Position numbers and translations under genes: made by a program. This document shows, in pieces, positions 1 through 6,111 of a stretch of DNA of 9,038 nucleotides (positions within the stretch are counted from its first letter, which is position 1; every line of letters begins with the position of its first letter). The notes below the pieces were generated by a model. It was not told the origin of the DNA. It made no database searches and was given only the letters and a program-made list of their open reading frames with translations. This stretch comes from Azonexus sp. (lineage in GTDB: Bacteria > Pseudomonadota > Gammaproteobacteria > Burkholderiales > Rhodocyclaceae): contig JAUYQT010000376.1 of the NCBI GenBank assembly GCA_030697085.1, forward strand, positions 1 through 9,038, read 5' to 3'.

Positions 1-222
1 GACTGCGCCAGGGTTGGCGAAATCAATGCTCGGCGTACCTGCGGCGGTGGTGATGACGTATTTGACCAGGCCTGGTGCAACCGCGGTCAGGGCAGCGAAG
101 TCGTAGCCTGCGACATTTTTGTTGCGCGGGTGGAGCGTCGCCTGAGGCGGCTTGGCCGGGGTGGGCTTTTTTTTGATCGGCGGTGCGGGCGGCGGCGACT
201 CGGGGGCGGTAGTTTCGGACAT
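1..222 (-). CDS. rlmF: 23S rRNA (adenine(1618)-N6)-methyltransferase RlmF, N-terminal part (runs off the left edge)
   Basis: RlmF transfers a methyl group from S-adenosylmethionine to N6 of A1618 of 23S rRNA in the cytoplasm. Only the first 74 codons are here; the catalytic Rossmann domain lies outside the window. The start is the ATG at 222-220, preceded by a weak AAGAG ribosome-binding site. Residues 2-27 are a low-complexity Pro/Lys tail (PESPPPAPP, then KKKPTPAKPP). After it comes the family's characteristic opening: LHPRNKNVAGYDF, ALTAVAPGL, then SIDFANPGAV. I recognise these from E. coli RlmF (LHPRN...YDLATL...VDFANPLAV). The Pro/Lys tail is longer than in the E. coli protein and is probably disordered. 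NnrS lies upstream on the same strand, 155 bases away, so co-transcription is possible but not shown. The identification rests on about 45 aligned residues recalled from memory. Confidence 0.85.
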   Translation of the reverse strand, partial: MSETTAPESPPPAPPIKKKPTPAKPPQATLHPRNKNVAGYDFAALTAVAPGLVKYVITTAAGTPSIDFANPGAV

Positions 223-377
223 AAAACTCTTGGGCGATGGCGTTAATCGGCCAAGTATCCCACGAGCCGGCTGCTACGCTTGCATGTGTTTGAGCAGAAT
301 GAGGTGATGTGGATTGGCCAATGCCGGCTGAACCGCCTGATTGAAGGGGCTGGCGTTGGCATTGACCTAAATTTATC
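223..377. other. Intergenic gap between nnrS and rlmF
   Basis: These 155 bases separate two minus-strand genes. I find no hairpin with a T-run and no convincing promoter. The only coding-like trace is a 30-codon open stretch on the minus strand (366-274). It lacks a start codon at its head and reads like a protein tail (ending HLILLKHMQA), which may be chance or a decayed remnant. Confidence 0.4.
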
Positions 378-1538
378 TCAATGCTCTTTGCCGTCCACCC
401 GAGCTTGCATCAGGAAGGGAATATAACGCCAGGCAAGCGCCCCGAAGGCGGCAAACCAACAGAGGGCGGAAAGCTGGATCCAAAGTACATAGGCAGTGGG
501 GAAAAGTTGTGGCGTGAGGATGCGGATAAACAGTGCCAGCAGCATAATGTAAAGCACGGCTTTGTCGAGGCGATCAAACACGACTTTGCGCCCAGTGTGG
601 CCTTTGGAAATTCGAATAATCATTGAGGGAATGACTGCGCCCATTGCGCCAAAAGTAAATAGATGAACCGAGAGCGAGCCAACCCAGGCGAAATGGATAA
701 TGTGGCCCAGCGCTTCGATCAATAACTGGCCAACTATTGCCAGGTAGCCGACATACATGATCCCGATATCGATGCGGGTCAGCGCCAGCTGTGGCTTCCA
801 GAAGTAAAAGCGGATGCTGAGCAACAGGGCTAACAGGAATGAGATTGCTGCGGTCAACGGCGCGGGAAGGGTAAATTCGATGACCAGTAGCAGGGCGAGC
901 AGTTTGATCGCCAGATCGAGTTTCGGCAGTCGCAAAATACTGACCTGGAAAATACCTTTCATGAATTGGGTCAAGGTGCGTTCCAGCATGACCAAAAAAG
1001 CCAGTCGGAAAAGACTGATTGCCATGCTGTAACCGGCATTGAAATTGTCGCCAAACAGCATCAGATATTTCGCCACCAGAAAGGCTGGCAGCACGAACAT
1101 AAAGAAGGCGTTATCGCGATAGCTGTCGCGCTCGCGATGATGAATTAATGTCCACATCAACATGGCGACGATGCAGCCGAGGAAGAGATTGCAGGCGATG
1201 GCGAGTAGTGGTGTTGGCCAGTGGCCAGCGAAAATCATCGCGAATCGCTCAAAAATCCAGGCGCCGGCGAGCAGCATCAGGGCCGGCCCGTGGTAGCCGC
1301 GAATGTTGACCCAGTTTTTGGTTGAAGTCAGCAAAAAGCCGCCCAGAACCGCCCAGCCGAAGCCGAAAAACATTTCATGGGCATGCCACTGAAGTGATGA
1401 AAAAGGGGTTGCCGGGACGGGCAGATAGCCGCTGTAGATTAGTGCCCAGAGCACTGGCAGCGCAGCGCCGGCCAGACACGCGAGCGAGAAAAGGGGGCGG
1501 AAGCCAACCAGCCAGACGGGGTGGGTCAAAAACGGCAT
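378..1538 (-). CDS. nnrS: NnrS family haem/copper membrane protein
   Basis: This is a 386-residue polytopic inner-membrane protein of the NnrS family. The family is known as haem- and copper-containing membrane proteins tied to denitrification and protection from nitric oxide; the exact chemistry is unsettled. The family signatures are visible: FRPLF at residues 13-17, WHAHEMFFGFG at 51-61 followed by GGFLLTSTKNW at 66-76, and near the C-terminal third HLFTFGAMG at 292-300 with IRISKGHTGR at 308-317. The conserved histidines (His52, His54, His292, His314) are candidate metal ligands. Long hydrophobic stretches throughout fit roughly 10-12 membrane spans, and the length is normal for the family. 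The ATG at 1538 is preceded by GAAAGG (1545-1550) at a 6-base spacing, which supports this start. The gene is transcribed away from the nitronate monooxygenase-like gene. I saw no good FNR/NNR or NsrR operator in the shared upstream region, so regulation by NO or low oxygen is not supported by sequence here. Confidence 0.9.
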   Translation of the reverse strand: MPFLTHPVWLVGFRPLFSLACLAGAALPVLWALIYSGYLPVPATPFSSLQWHAHEMFFGFGWAVLGGFLLTSTKNWVNIRGYHGPALMLLAGAWIFERFAMIFAGHWPTPLLAIACNLFLGCIVAMLMWTLIHHRERDSYRDNAFFMFVLPAFLVAKYLMLFGDNFNAGYSMAISLFRLAFLVMLERTLTQFMKGIFQVSILRLPKLDLAIKLLALLLVIEFTLPAPLTAAISFLLALLLSIRFYFWKPQLALTRIDIGIMYVGYLAIVGQLLIEALGHIIHFAWVGSLSVHLFTFGAMGAVIPSMIIRISKGHTGRKVVFDRLDKAVLYIMLLALFIRILTPQLFPTAYVLWIQLSALCWFAAFGALAWRYIPFLMQARVDGKEH

Positions 1539-1705
1539 GGCGAACCTTTCACAACTACTATTTGTCGAAGTAACAAGTTTAGCGAGCCAAAGGGTATTCG
1601 CCCTTGATTTGTACCAGAGCGAACAAGCAAAAACCTTTGCAATCGCGTAAAATTCGCGGCTTGGTCGTGACTACGTTTGAGCCACCTGGGTCCGCCTACT
1701 TTCCT

Positions 1706-1711
1706 GAAGGA
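1706..1711 (+). promoter_or_regulatory. Ribosome-binding site that decides the start of the flavoprotein gene
   Basis: GAAGGA lies directly against, and overlaps by one base, an ATG at 1711, leaving no spacer for that codon. The second in-frame ATG at 1717 sits 5 bases downstream, a normal spacing. Translation therefore most likely begins at 1717, two codons later than the longest reading frame. Confidence 0.65.
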
Positions 1712-1716
1712 TGAAG

Positions 1717-2973
1717 ATGAAGCGTGTGGACGATTTCCGCTTGCGGCTTGGCAAGCATGAACTTGTGCCGATCATGATCGGCGGCATGGGTGTTGATATT
1801 TCGACTGCCGATCTGGCTCTTGAGGCAGCCCGTTTGGGTGGCGTCGGGCATATTTCCGATGCGATGATAAAAACCGTTTCGGATCGTCGCTACAACACAA
1901 AATTTGTCAAAGAAAAGTTGGCGATCTATAAATCCAACGTCAAGAACGAAGATAAATCGTCGGTCAAGTTTGACCTTGGCAAGCTGGTCGAAGCGACGCG
2001 TCTACATGTTGATCATGCCATGTCTCGCAAGACTGGCTCAGGCCTGATTTTCATCAACTGCATGGAAAAGCTGACCATGAACGCGCCGCGGGAAACACTC
2101 CAGGCGCGCATGGTTGCTGCACTCGATGCCGGGATCGACGGGATTACGCTAGCGGCCGGCCTGCACCTTGGCTCCTTCGCGCTGCTCGAAGATCACCCAC
2201 GTTTTCGCGATGCCAAACTGGGCATCATCGTTTCGTCGCTGCGTGCCCTTCAACTCTTCCTCAAAAAGAGCGCCCGTACTCATCGTATGCCGGATTACGT
2301 CGTGGTTGAAGGTCCGTTGGCCGGTGGGCATCTCGGTTTTGGCATGGATTGGGCGCAGTATGATCTGGCGACCATCACCGCCGAAGTGATCAAGTTTCTC
2401 AAGGACGAGCATCTCGATATTCCGGTCATCGCGGCCGGCGGTATTTTTACCGGCAGCGATGCCACCAGTTTTCTCGAGTCGGGCGCCGCGGCCGTACAGG
2501 TGGCAACCCGATTTACCGTGTCGAAAGAGTGTGGTTTGCCTGATCCCGTCAAGCAGGAATATTTCAAGGCTGACGAAGACGACATCGAGGTCAATCAGAT
2601 TTCGCCGACCGGTTATCCAATGCGGATGATCAAGAGCAGTCCGGCGATTGGTGATGGCATTCGTCCCAATTGCGAGGCCTACGGTTACCTGCTCGATGCC
2701 AATGGCAAATGCGCCTATGTGACCGCCTATAACCGGGAAGTAGCCGCACATCCCGGGGTGCGTAAGATTTCAGTGATGGATAAGACCTGCCTATGCACAC
2801 AAATGCGTAACTTCAATTTGTGGACCTGCGGTCAACTGACGTATCGCCTTAAAGACACGACGATTCGCGACGCCGCTGGCAATTATCAACTGCTGACTGC
2901 CGAGCATATTTTCAAGGACTACCAGTTCAGTACCGATAACAAGGTTGTGTTGCCAGAATCTTCAGGTAACTAA
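1717..2973 (+). CDS. Nitronate monooxygenase / 2-nitropropane dioxygenase-like flavoprotein with a cysteine-bearing C-terminal extension
   Basis: This is a predicted cytoplasmic FMN-dependent TIM-barrel enzyme of the NMO/NPD family, which oxidises alkyl nitronates with O2; relatives include FabK-like enoyl reductases. In the 418-residue protein (start at ATG 1717) the N-terminal strand PIMIGGMGVDIS and the GGVGHIS segment form the start of the flavin site. VVVEGPLAGGHLGF holds the AGGH motif, whose His (residue 205) matches the catalytic or flavin-proximal histidine of the family. VIAAGGIFTGSDA followed by GAAAVQVATRF is the phosphate-binding end of the barrel. From about residue 290 the protein continues for over 100 residues with five cysteines (319, 332, 358, 360, 371 in this numbering), including a CLC pair; typical short NMOs lack this. 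The stop codon overlaps the next start (TAATG), so translation is probably coupled to the outer-membrane protein. The substrate is not predictable, and other flavin oxidoreductase activities are possible. The family call is firm; the precise reaction is not. Confidence 0.85.
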   Translation: MKRVDDFRLRLGKHELVPIMIGGMGVDISTADLALEAARLGGVGHISDAMIKTVSDRRYNTKFVKEKLAIYKSNVKNEDKSSVKFDLGKLVEATRLHVDHAMSRKTGSGLIFINCMEKLTMNAPRETLQARMVAALDAGIDGITLAAGLHLGSFALLEDHPRFRDAKLGIIVSSLRALQLFLKKSARTHRMPDYVVVEGPLAGGHLGFGMDWAQYDLATITAEVIKFLKDEHLDIPVIAAGGIFTGSDATSFLESGAAAVQVATRFTVSKECGLPDPVKQEYFKADEDDIEVNQISPTGYPMRMIKSSPAIGDGIRPNCEAYGYLLDANGKCAYVTAYNREVAAHPGVRKISVMDKTCLCTQMRNFNLWTCGQLTYRLKDTTIRDAAGNYQLLTAEHIFKDYQFSTDNKVVLPESSGN

Positions 2974-4187
2974 TGATGGGCTTTTGCAAGGACTCAAAAC
3001 CCGGTCTGATTCACCGGGTTTTTTCTTGTCTGGCGGGGGCGCTGCTGATTGGCTTCGCCCCGTATGCGCTGGCCGATGCGGAGCCGTCCTTCACGGTCCA
3101 GGGTTTCGGTACATTAGGTGCGACGCGAACGTCCAGCAACGATGCCGAGTTTGTCCGTGATCTTTCCCAACCTCGCGGCGCTCGTCAGCGTTGGGATGCG
3201 CGGGTGGATAGTCTGCTGGGTGTGCAGGCTAATTGGCGGATAAATTCGCAGTTGGAAACAGTCGTTCAAGCGGTCAGTCGATATCGCTATGATCGAACCT
3301 TTTCCCCCGAGCTTTCATGGGTCTATCTGAAGTACGAACCCAGTCCAAATTTGAGTCTGCGTGCCGGGCGTCTGGGGACCGAGTTTTTCATGATGGCCGA
3401 CTCACGGTTGGTCGGCTATTCCTTCCTGACTGTCCGCCCACCCGGCGATTTTTTCTGGTCGCTGCCTTTTTATAATATTGATGGCGCGGATGTGTCGCTC
3501 ATCGTGCCGTTGGGTGACGACTTGTTACGCGGCAAGCTGTTTTATGGCATTTCCAATGGCCAGCTTCCCTTGGCTGCCAATCAGTGGAAACTTGACGGTT
3601 CGGTGATGGCGGGCGGTTATGTCGATTATCAGGCCGGTGCATGGCTGTTTCGCGCCAGTTATGCCAATCTTCGATTCAAGCACGATCTGCCCATTGACGA
3701 TGTTTTGCAGGCAAACCTGCCGCCACTGTTTGTTGCCCAGGCGGCGGCGTATCTGGCCACTGGCAATACGCGCAGCCATTATTATTCCTTGGGGGCCATC
3801 TACGACAGCGGTCCTTGGCAGTTGCAATTGATGCTGAATCGGACGCGCCAGGGAAGTCAGGCATTTGAGTCATCGGATGCAGGTTATGTGCTGGCGGGTT
3901 ATCGTATTGCTTCGGTGACACCTTTCCTGGGCTATTCCTGGGCTTCTTCTGAGTCACGTGGAAATGCCTTGAATCCAGTGGTCGCAGCGATTATGGCCGA
4001 TGCACATGTCGATCAAAAAACCAGCATCCTTGGTGCGCGCTGGGATCTGGCGCGCAACATTGCCTTAAAAGTTCAGTGGGATGCGATCCGTGGAGAGCCG
4101 ACATCTATTTTCCCTTACCGCCGTGAAAGTGCTGCGTGGTCGGGGAAGATGGACGTTTTTTCGTTGACGATGGATTTTGTATTTTAA
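2973..4187 (+). CDS. Outer-membrane beta-barrel (porin-like) protein
   Basis: The 404-residue precursor has an export signal: a basic N-region with Lys and Arg up to residue 15, a hydrophobic core (residues 16-30) and a likely signal-peptidase I site ALA|DAEPS at 34/35. The mature part opens with FTVQGFGTLGATR, has many short alternating hydrophobic/polar segments with aromatic girdle residues and few long helices, and ends in a terminal Phe within FSLTMDFVF, the usual outer-membrane assembly signal. It is therefore an outer-membrane barrel, possibly a porin, though I cannot place it in a named porin family. The ATG at 2973 shares its A with the preceding TAA, and an AGGT (2964-2967) lies 5 bases upstream; ATG 2976 is an alternative. 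A terminator-like hairpin sits inside the signal-peptide codons (2996-3024). A small PstS-like secreted protein starts 4 bases after its stop, suggesting a shared task in uptake or sensing of a small anion or other solute. Confidence 0.75.
   Translation: MMGFCKDSKPGLIHRVFSCLAGALLIGFAPYALADAEPSFTVQGFGTLGATRTSSNDAEFVRDLSQPRGARQRWDARVDSLLGVQANWRINSQLETVVQAVSRYRYDRTFSPELSWVYLKYEPSPNLSLRAGRLGTEFFMMADSRLVGYSFLTVRPPGDFFWSLPFYNIDGADVSLIVPLGDDLLRGKLFYGISNGQLPLAANQWKLDGSVMAGGYVDYQAGAWLFRASYANLRFKHDLPIDDVLQANLPPLFVAQAAAYLATGNTRSHYYSLGAIYDSGPWQLQLMLNRTRQGSQAFESSDAGYVLAGYRIASVTPFLGYSWASSESRGNALNPVVAAIMADAHVDQKTSILGARWDLARNIALKVQWDAIRGEPTSIFPYRRESAAWSGKMDVFSLTMDFVF
2996..3024 (+). terminator. Terminator-like hairpin inside the start of the barrel gene
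   Basis: AAAACCCGG (2996-3004) pairs perfectly with CCGGGTTTT (3014-3022) around a 9-base loop, and the right arm runs into six consecutive T (3019-3024). This is the shape of a Rho-independent terminator on the plus strand, just after the flavoprotein gene. It also lies within codons 8-18 of the barrel protein. It could end part of the transcripts, acting as an attenuator between the two genes, or be tolerated when ribosomes translate across it. Confidence 0.55.
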
Positions 4188-4191
4188 CGCT

Positions 4192-4629
4192 ATGAGACTG
4201 CGTCGAATTCGCCACCTTCTCTCCATCGGCCTTTTGTGCTTGCTGTCAACGACAAGCCTCAGAGCTGAACTTGTCGTCGTTGTCAATGCACGCTGCGGTG
4301 TCGCAGCCATGTCACGCAATGAAGTTGTCAATATTTTCTTCGGCCGAAATCGTCAGTTCTTTAATGGTGTGGAAGCTCAGCCAGTTGATCTGGAAGACGC
4401 CCACCCAGACCGGGCTAGTTTCTACCGTGCGCTGGTGGGCAAGGATCTGGCTGATATCAATGCTTACTGGTCACGTCAGGTTTTTTCCGGACGGATGCAG
4501 GCACCGCCAAAAATGCGAAATCATGAGGAAGTTCTGAAATGGATTGTTTCGCAACCGGGTGGCATCGGCTTTATCGATTTGGCCAAAGCGGATGCCCGGG
4601 TCCGCGTGGTTTACGAATTCAAACCCTGA
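4192..4629 (+). CDS. Small secreted PstS-like substrate-binding-domain protein
   Basis: This is a 145-residue protein with a signal peptide (basic MRLRRIRHLL, hydrophobic core, likely cleavage at SLRA|ELVVVVN after residue 25), so it is periplasmic. The mature part resembles the small PstS/PBP-like family often annotated as phosphate ABC transporter substrate-binding protein: an initial hydrophobic strand, NEVVNIFFGRNRQFFNG (about residues 43-59), a DRASFYRALVGK helix, YWSRQVFSGRMQAPP (92-106), and the closing EEVLKWIVSQPGGIGFID (112-129). It is about half the length of a true PstS, with no permease or ATPase genes nearby, so a classic ABC uptake role is doubtful. Sensing or feeding the adjacent outer-membrane barrel is a reasonable guess. 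The ATG at 4192 is chosen over a TTG at 4177 because the TTG overlaps the barrel gene and would put extra residues before the basic N-region. There is no clear ribosome-binding site; the 4-base gap suggests translational coupling. Confidence 0.75.
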   Translation: MRLRRIRHLLSIGLLCLLSTTSLRAELVVVVNARCGVAAMSRNEVVNIFFGRNRQFFNGVEAQPVDLEDAHPDRASFYRALVGKDLADINAYWSRQVFSGRMQAPPKMRNHEEVLKWIVSQPGGIGFIDLAKADARVRVVYEFKP

Positions 4630-4651
4630 TCCCTTGTTGCCAGGAGTTAGC

Positions 4652-4723
4652 ATGAATGTCGAATTGATCGGAATGGTGATCATTTTTTTGGCCATTGCGG
4701 TGATCGTCATCAAGTCGAAATAG
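4652..4723 (+). CDS. Very small single-span membrane protein (23 aa)
   Basis: This short frame has a strong ribosome-binding site (AGGAG, 4642-4646, 5 bases before the ATG), starts 22 bases after the PstS-like gene and ends in TAG. The peptide begins MNVELIGMV, continues as an unbroken hydrophobic stretch rich in Ile, Val, Leu and Ala, and ends with Lys-Ser-Lys. It would form one membrane helix with the basic tail probably on the cytoplasmic side. The combination of a good ribosome-binding site, operon position and clean topology argues for a real gene. I do not recognise a family. Small subunits of larger membrane complexes look like this, but no partner is evident here beyond the neighbouring envelope proteins. 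Confidence 0.6.
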   Translation: MNVELIGMVIIFLAIAVIVIKSK

Positions 4724-4793
4724 AGTCTCTGCAAGCTGTATTTTTGTGCCAAAATTTATCCTGCATTAGCCGATAAACTATAAGGAGACAATC

Positions 4794-5234
4794 ATGCCAA
4801 AACGACTTATCAAAGATATTCTTGCTCAGCGCCATCTGATTTCTGCGGATAAAAACATGACGGTGCGTGCCGCTTGCCGTTTGATGGCCGGGAATAAAAT
4901 TGGCGCTTTGCTGGTCCTGGAAGACCAGAAAATTTTGGGTATTTTCACCGAACGCGACGCCCTCAATAAAATTCTTGCGGCAGGTCTGGACCCGGATAAA
5001 ACCCTGCTGGCGCAAGTAATGGCCAGCGAGCCACAGACTATTCGCGCTAATAAGCCACTGGCTTATGCTTTGCACATGATGGCAGAGGGTGGCTTTCGCC
5101 ACGTTCCGGTCGTTGATGAAGACGGCTTGGCGATTGGTATGGTATCGGCGCGAGATGCATTGGGCCAGGATATCGTCGAGCTCGAGCGTGATATGAAACG
5201 CCTGGAAGCGCTCGAAAGTTCTATCGGCTACTAA
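4794..5234 (+). CDS. Two-CBS-domain protein
   Basis: This 146-residue cytoplasmic protein consists almost wholly of two tandem CBS domains, a Bateman module that senses adenosine nucleotides, S-adenosylmethionine or similar ligands. CBS1 spans roughly residues 8-66 (ISADKNMTVRAACRLM, GALLVLED, GIFTERDALNKI). CBS2 spans roughly 75-130 (TIRANKPLAYALHMM, RHVPVVDEDGLAIGMVSARDAL). Both end in the typical G-x-x-S/T-x-x-D phosphate-binding signature (GIFTERD, GMVSARD). A short charged helix (ELERDMKRLEALES) closes the protein and could mediate dimer contacts. The start ATG is preceded by AAGGAGA (4782-4788), an excellent ribosome-binding site. There is no attached enzymatic domain, so it must act on a partner in trans, and the sequence does not name one. 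It lies 70 bases after the tiny membrane gene on the same strand, so co-transcription is possible. Confidence 0.9.
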   Translation: MPKRLIKDILAQRHLISADKNMTVRAACRLMAGNKIGALLVLEDQKILGIFTERDALNKILAAGLDPDKTLLAQVMASEPQTIRANKPLAYALHMMAEGGFRHVPVVDEDGLAIGMVSARDALGQDIVELERDMKRLEALESSIGY

Positions 5235-5269
5235 GGGCTCTTTCGCCAATGACTTGAAAATTTTGCACG

Positions 5270-5357
5270 CCGGATCTGGGTGCTGGTTCGTTGCGAATCG
5301 CTTGTTTTGTTCGCTACGCGGCGCACTCGGTGTACCTCGGATTGCCTCCCGATCCGG
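5270..5357. repeat. Imperfect inverted repeat in the gap between convergent genes
   Basis: CCGGATCTGGG (5270-5280) and CCCGATCCGG (5348-5357) are inverted copies differing by one inserted base and enclose about 67 bases. The enclosed part holds smaller symmetric pieces such as GCGAATCGC and a CTCGG-TGTAC-CTCGG direct repeat. It lies between the ends of the CBS gene and truC, a usual site for dispersed extragenic repeats or a bidirectional terminator. No T-run follows the arms, so a plain intrinsic terminator is not supported. Confidence 0.35.
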
Positions 5358-5390
5358 TAGCCAAATGGCCAAGTTATTTTCTGACGAGTC

Positions 5391-6110
5391 CTAAATTTCT
5401 GACCAGCTGAAGCGGGTCAATATGGCCGAAAACTCGCCGGATACTGGCCTTTTTATGGTCAGGCGTTGGTTGCTGATCGGGTGGTCAAAAGTCAATTCGA
5501 CGCAGGCGAGCAAGAGGCGGTTGCAAGCAAAATGTTCGGCAAAATAGCGATTGTGCTTTCCCTTGCCGTGGGTGGCGTCACCAATGATCGGGTGGGCGAT
5601 ATGCTTCATATGGCGGCGTAGTTGATGCCGGCGGCCAGTGATTGGTTCTAGTTCAACGAGGGCATAACGGCTGCTCGGGTAGCGGTCGACCGCAATAGGT
5701 AGCTCTATTTCGGCCAGTCTCTGGAAGTGGGTCAGGGCGTCCTGCGCTTCCATGCTGCTTTGGCTGCCGCGAAACTCGTATGGGTCGCGTTGCCGGGTGA
5801 GCGGATGATCGATGCTTCCCTTCTCTGGTGGGTAGCCGCGCACTACCGCCAGGTAGCGTTTTTTCACGGTTCCAGCCTCGAATTGTTTGCTCAGTGCGCT
5901 GGCATTTTCTGCATTCAAGCCAAATAGCAGAACACCCGAGGTGCCTCGATCCAGCCGGTGTGCCGGCCAAACTCGCTGACCTATCTGGTCGCGCAAAATC
6001 TGAATGGCAAAGCGTGTTTCGTGACGATCTATTTCTGAGCGGTGAACAAGAAGGCCCGGTGGCTTGTCAATGACGACGAGGTGTTCATCCTGATAGAGGA
6101 TCGGCAGCAC
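5391..6110 (-). CDS. truC: tRNA pseudouridine(65) synthase TruC (RluA family)
   Basis: TruC isomerises uridine 65 of certain tRNAs to pseudouridine. The protein opens with VLPILYQDEHLVVIDKPPG and LLVHRSEIDRHE, then RDQIGQRVWPAHRLDRGTSG. The HRLDR motif carries the catalytic Asp (residue 54 from the chosen start). Further RluA-family marks are KKRYLAVVRG, YALVELEPITGRRHQLRRH and HPIIGDATHGKGKHNR. These match what I recall of E. coli TruC closely, better than RluA, RluC or RluD, and there is no S4 domain. Of the possible starts I prefer GTG at 6110-6108: homologues begin just before ILYQDE, and this codon lies one base beyond the stop of the upstream lyase gene, implying translational coupling. 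The ATG at 6212 would add 34 unlikely residues overlapping the lyase gene; TTG at 6119 is a second option. The resulting 239 residues are slightly shorter than the E. coli protein (about 260). Confidence 0.88.
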   Translation of the reverse strand: MLPILYQDEHLVVIDKPPGLLVHRSEIDRHETRFAIQILRDQIGQRVWPAHRLDRGTSGVLLFGLNAENASALSKQFEAGTVKKRYLAVVRGYPPEKGSIDHPLTRQRDPYEFRGSQSSMEAQDALTHFQRLAEIELPIAVDRYPSSRYALVELEPITGRRHQLRRHMKHIAHPIIGDATHGKGKHNRYFAEHFACNRLLLACVELTFDHPISNQRLTIKRPVSGEFSAILTRFSWSEI

Positions 6111-6111
6111 T

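Noticed and set aside
274..366. 30-codon minus-strand coding-like stretch between nnrS and rlmF
   Set aside because: No start codon at its head and preceded by a stop. Too short to call even as a pseudogene remnant.
1562..1576. TTGT-N7-ACAA symmetry upstream of nnrS as an FNR/NNR-type site
   Set aside because: Arms are only 4 bases and the overall length is 15 rather than 14, so it does not fit the TTGAT-N4-ATCAA pattern.
2149..2751. 200-codon minus-strand open frame inside the flavoprotein gene
   Set aside because: Shadow of a well-supported gene on the other strand; its composition shows no family features.
4177..4191. TTG start for the PstS-like gene
   Set aside because: It overlaps the barrel gene and adds residues before a complete signal peptide; ATG 4192 fits better.
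4710..5372. Long minus-strand open frame (220 codons) antisense to the CBS gene
   Set aside because: It mirrors the CBS gene, whose domains, start and ribosome-binding site are clear. The antisense product has no recognisable motif.
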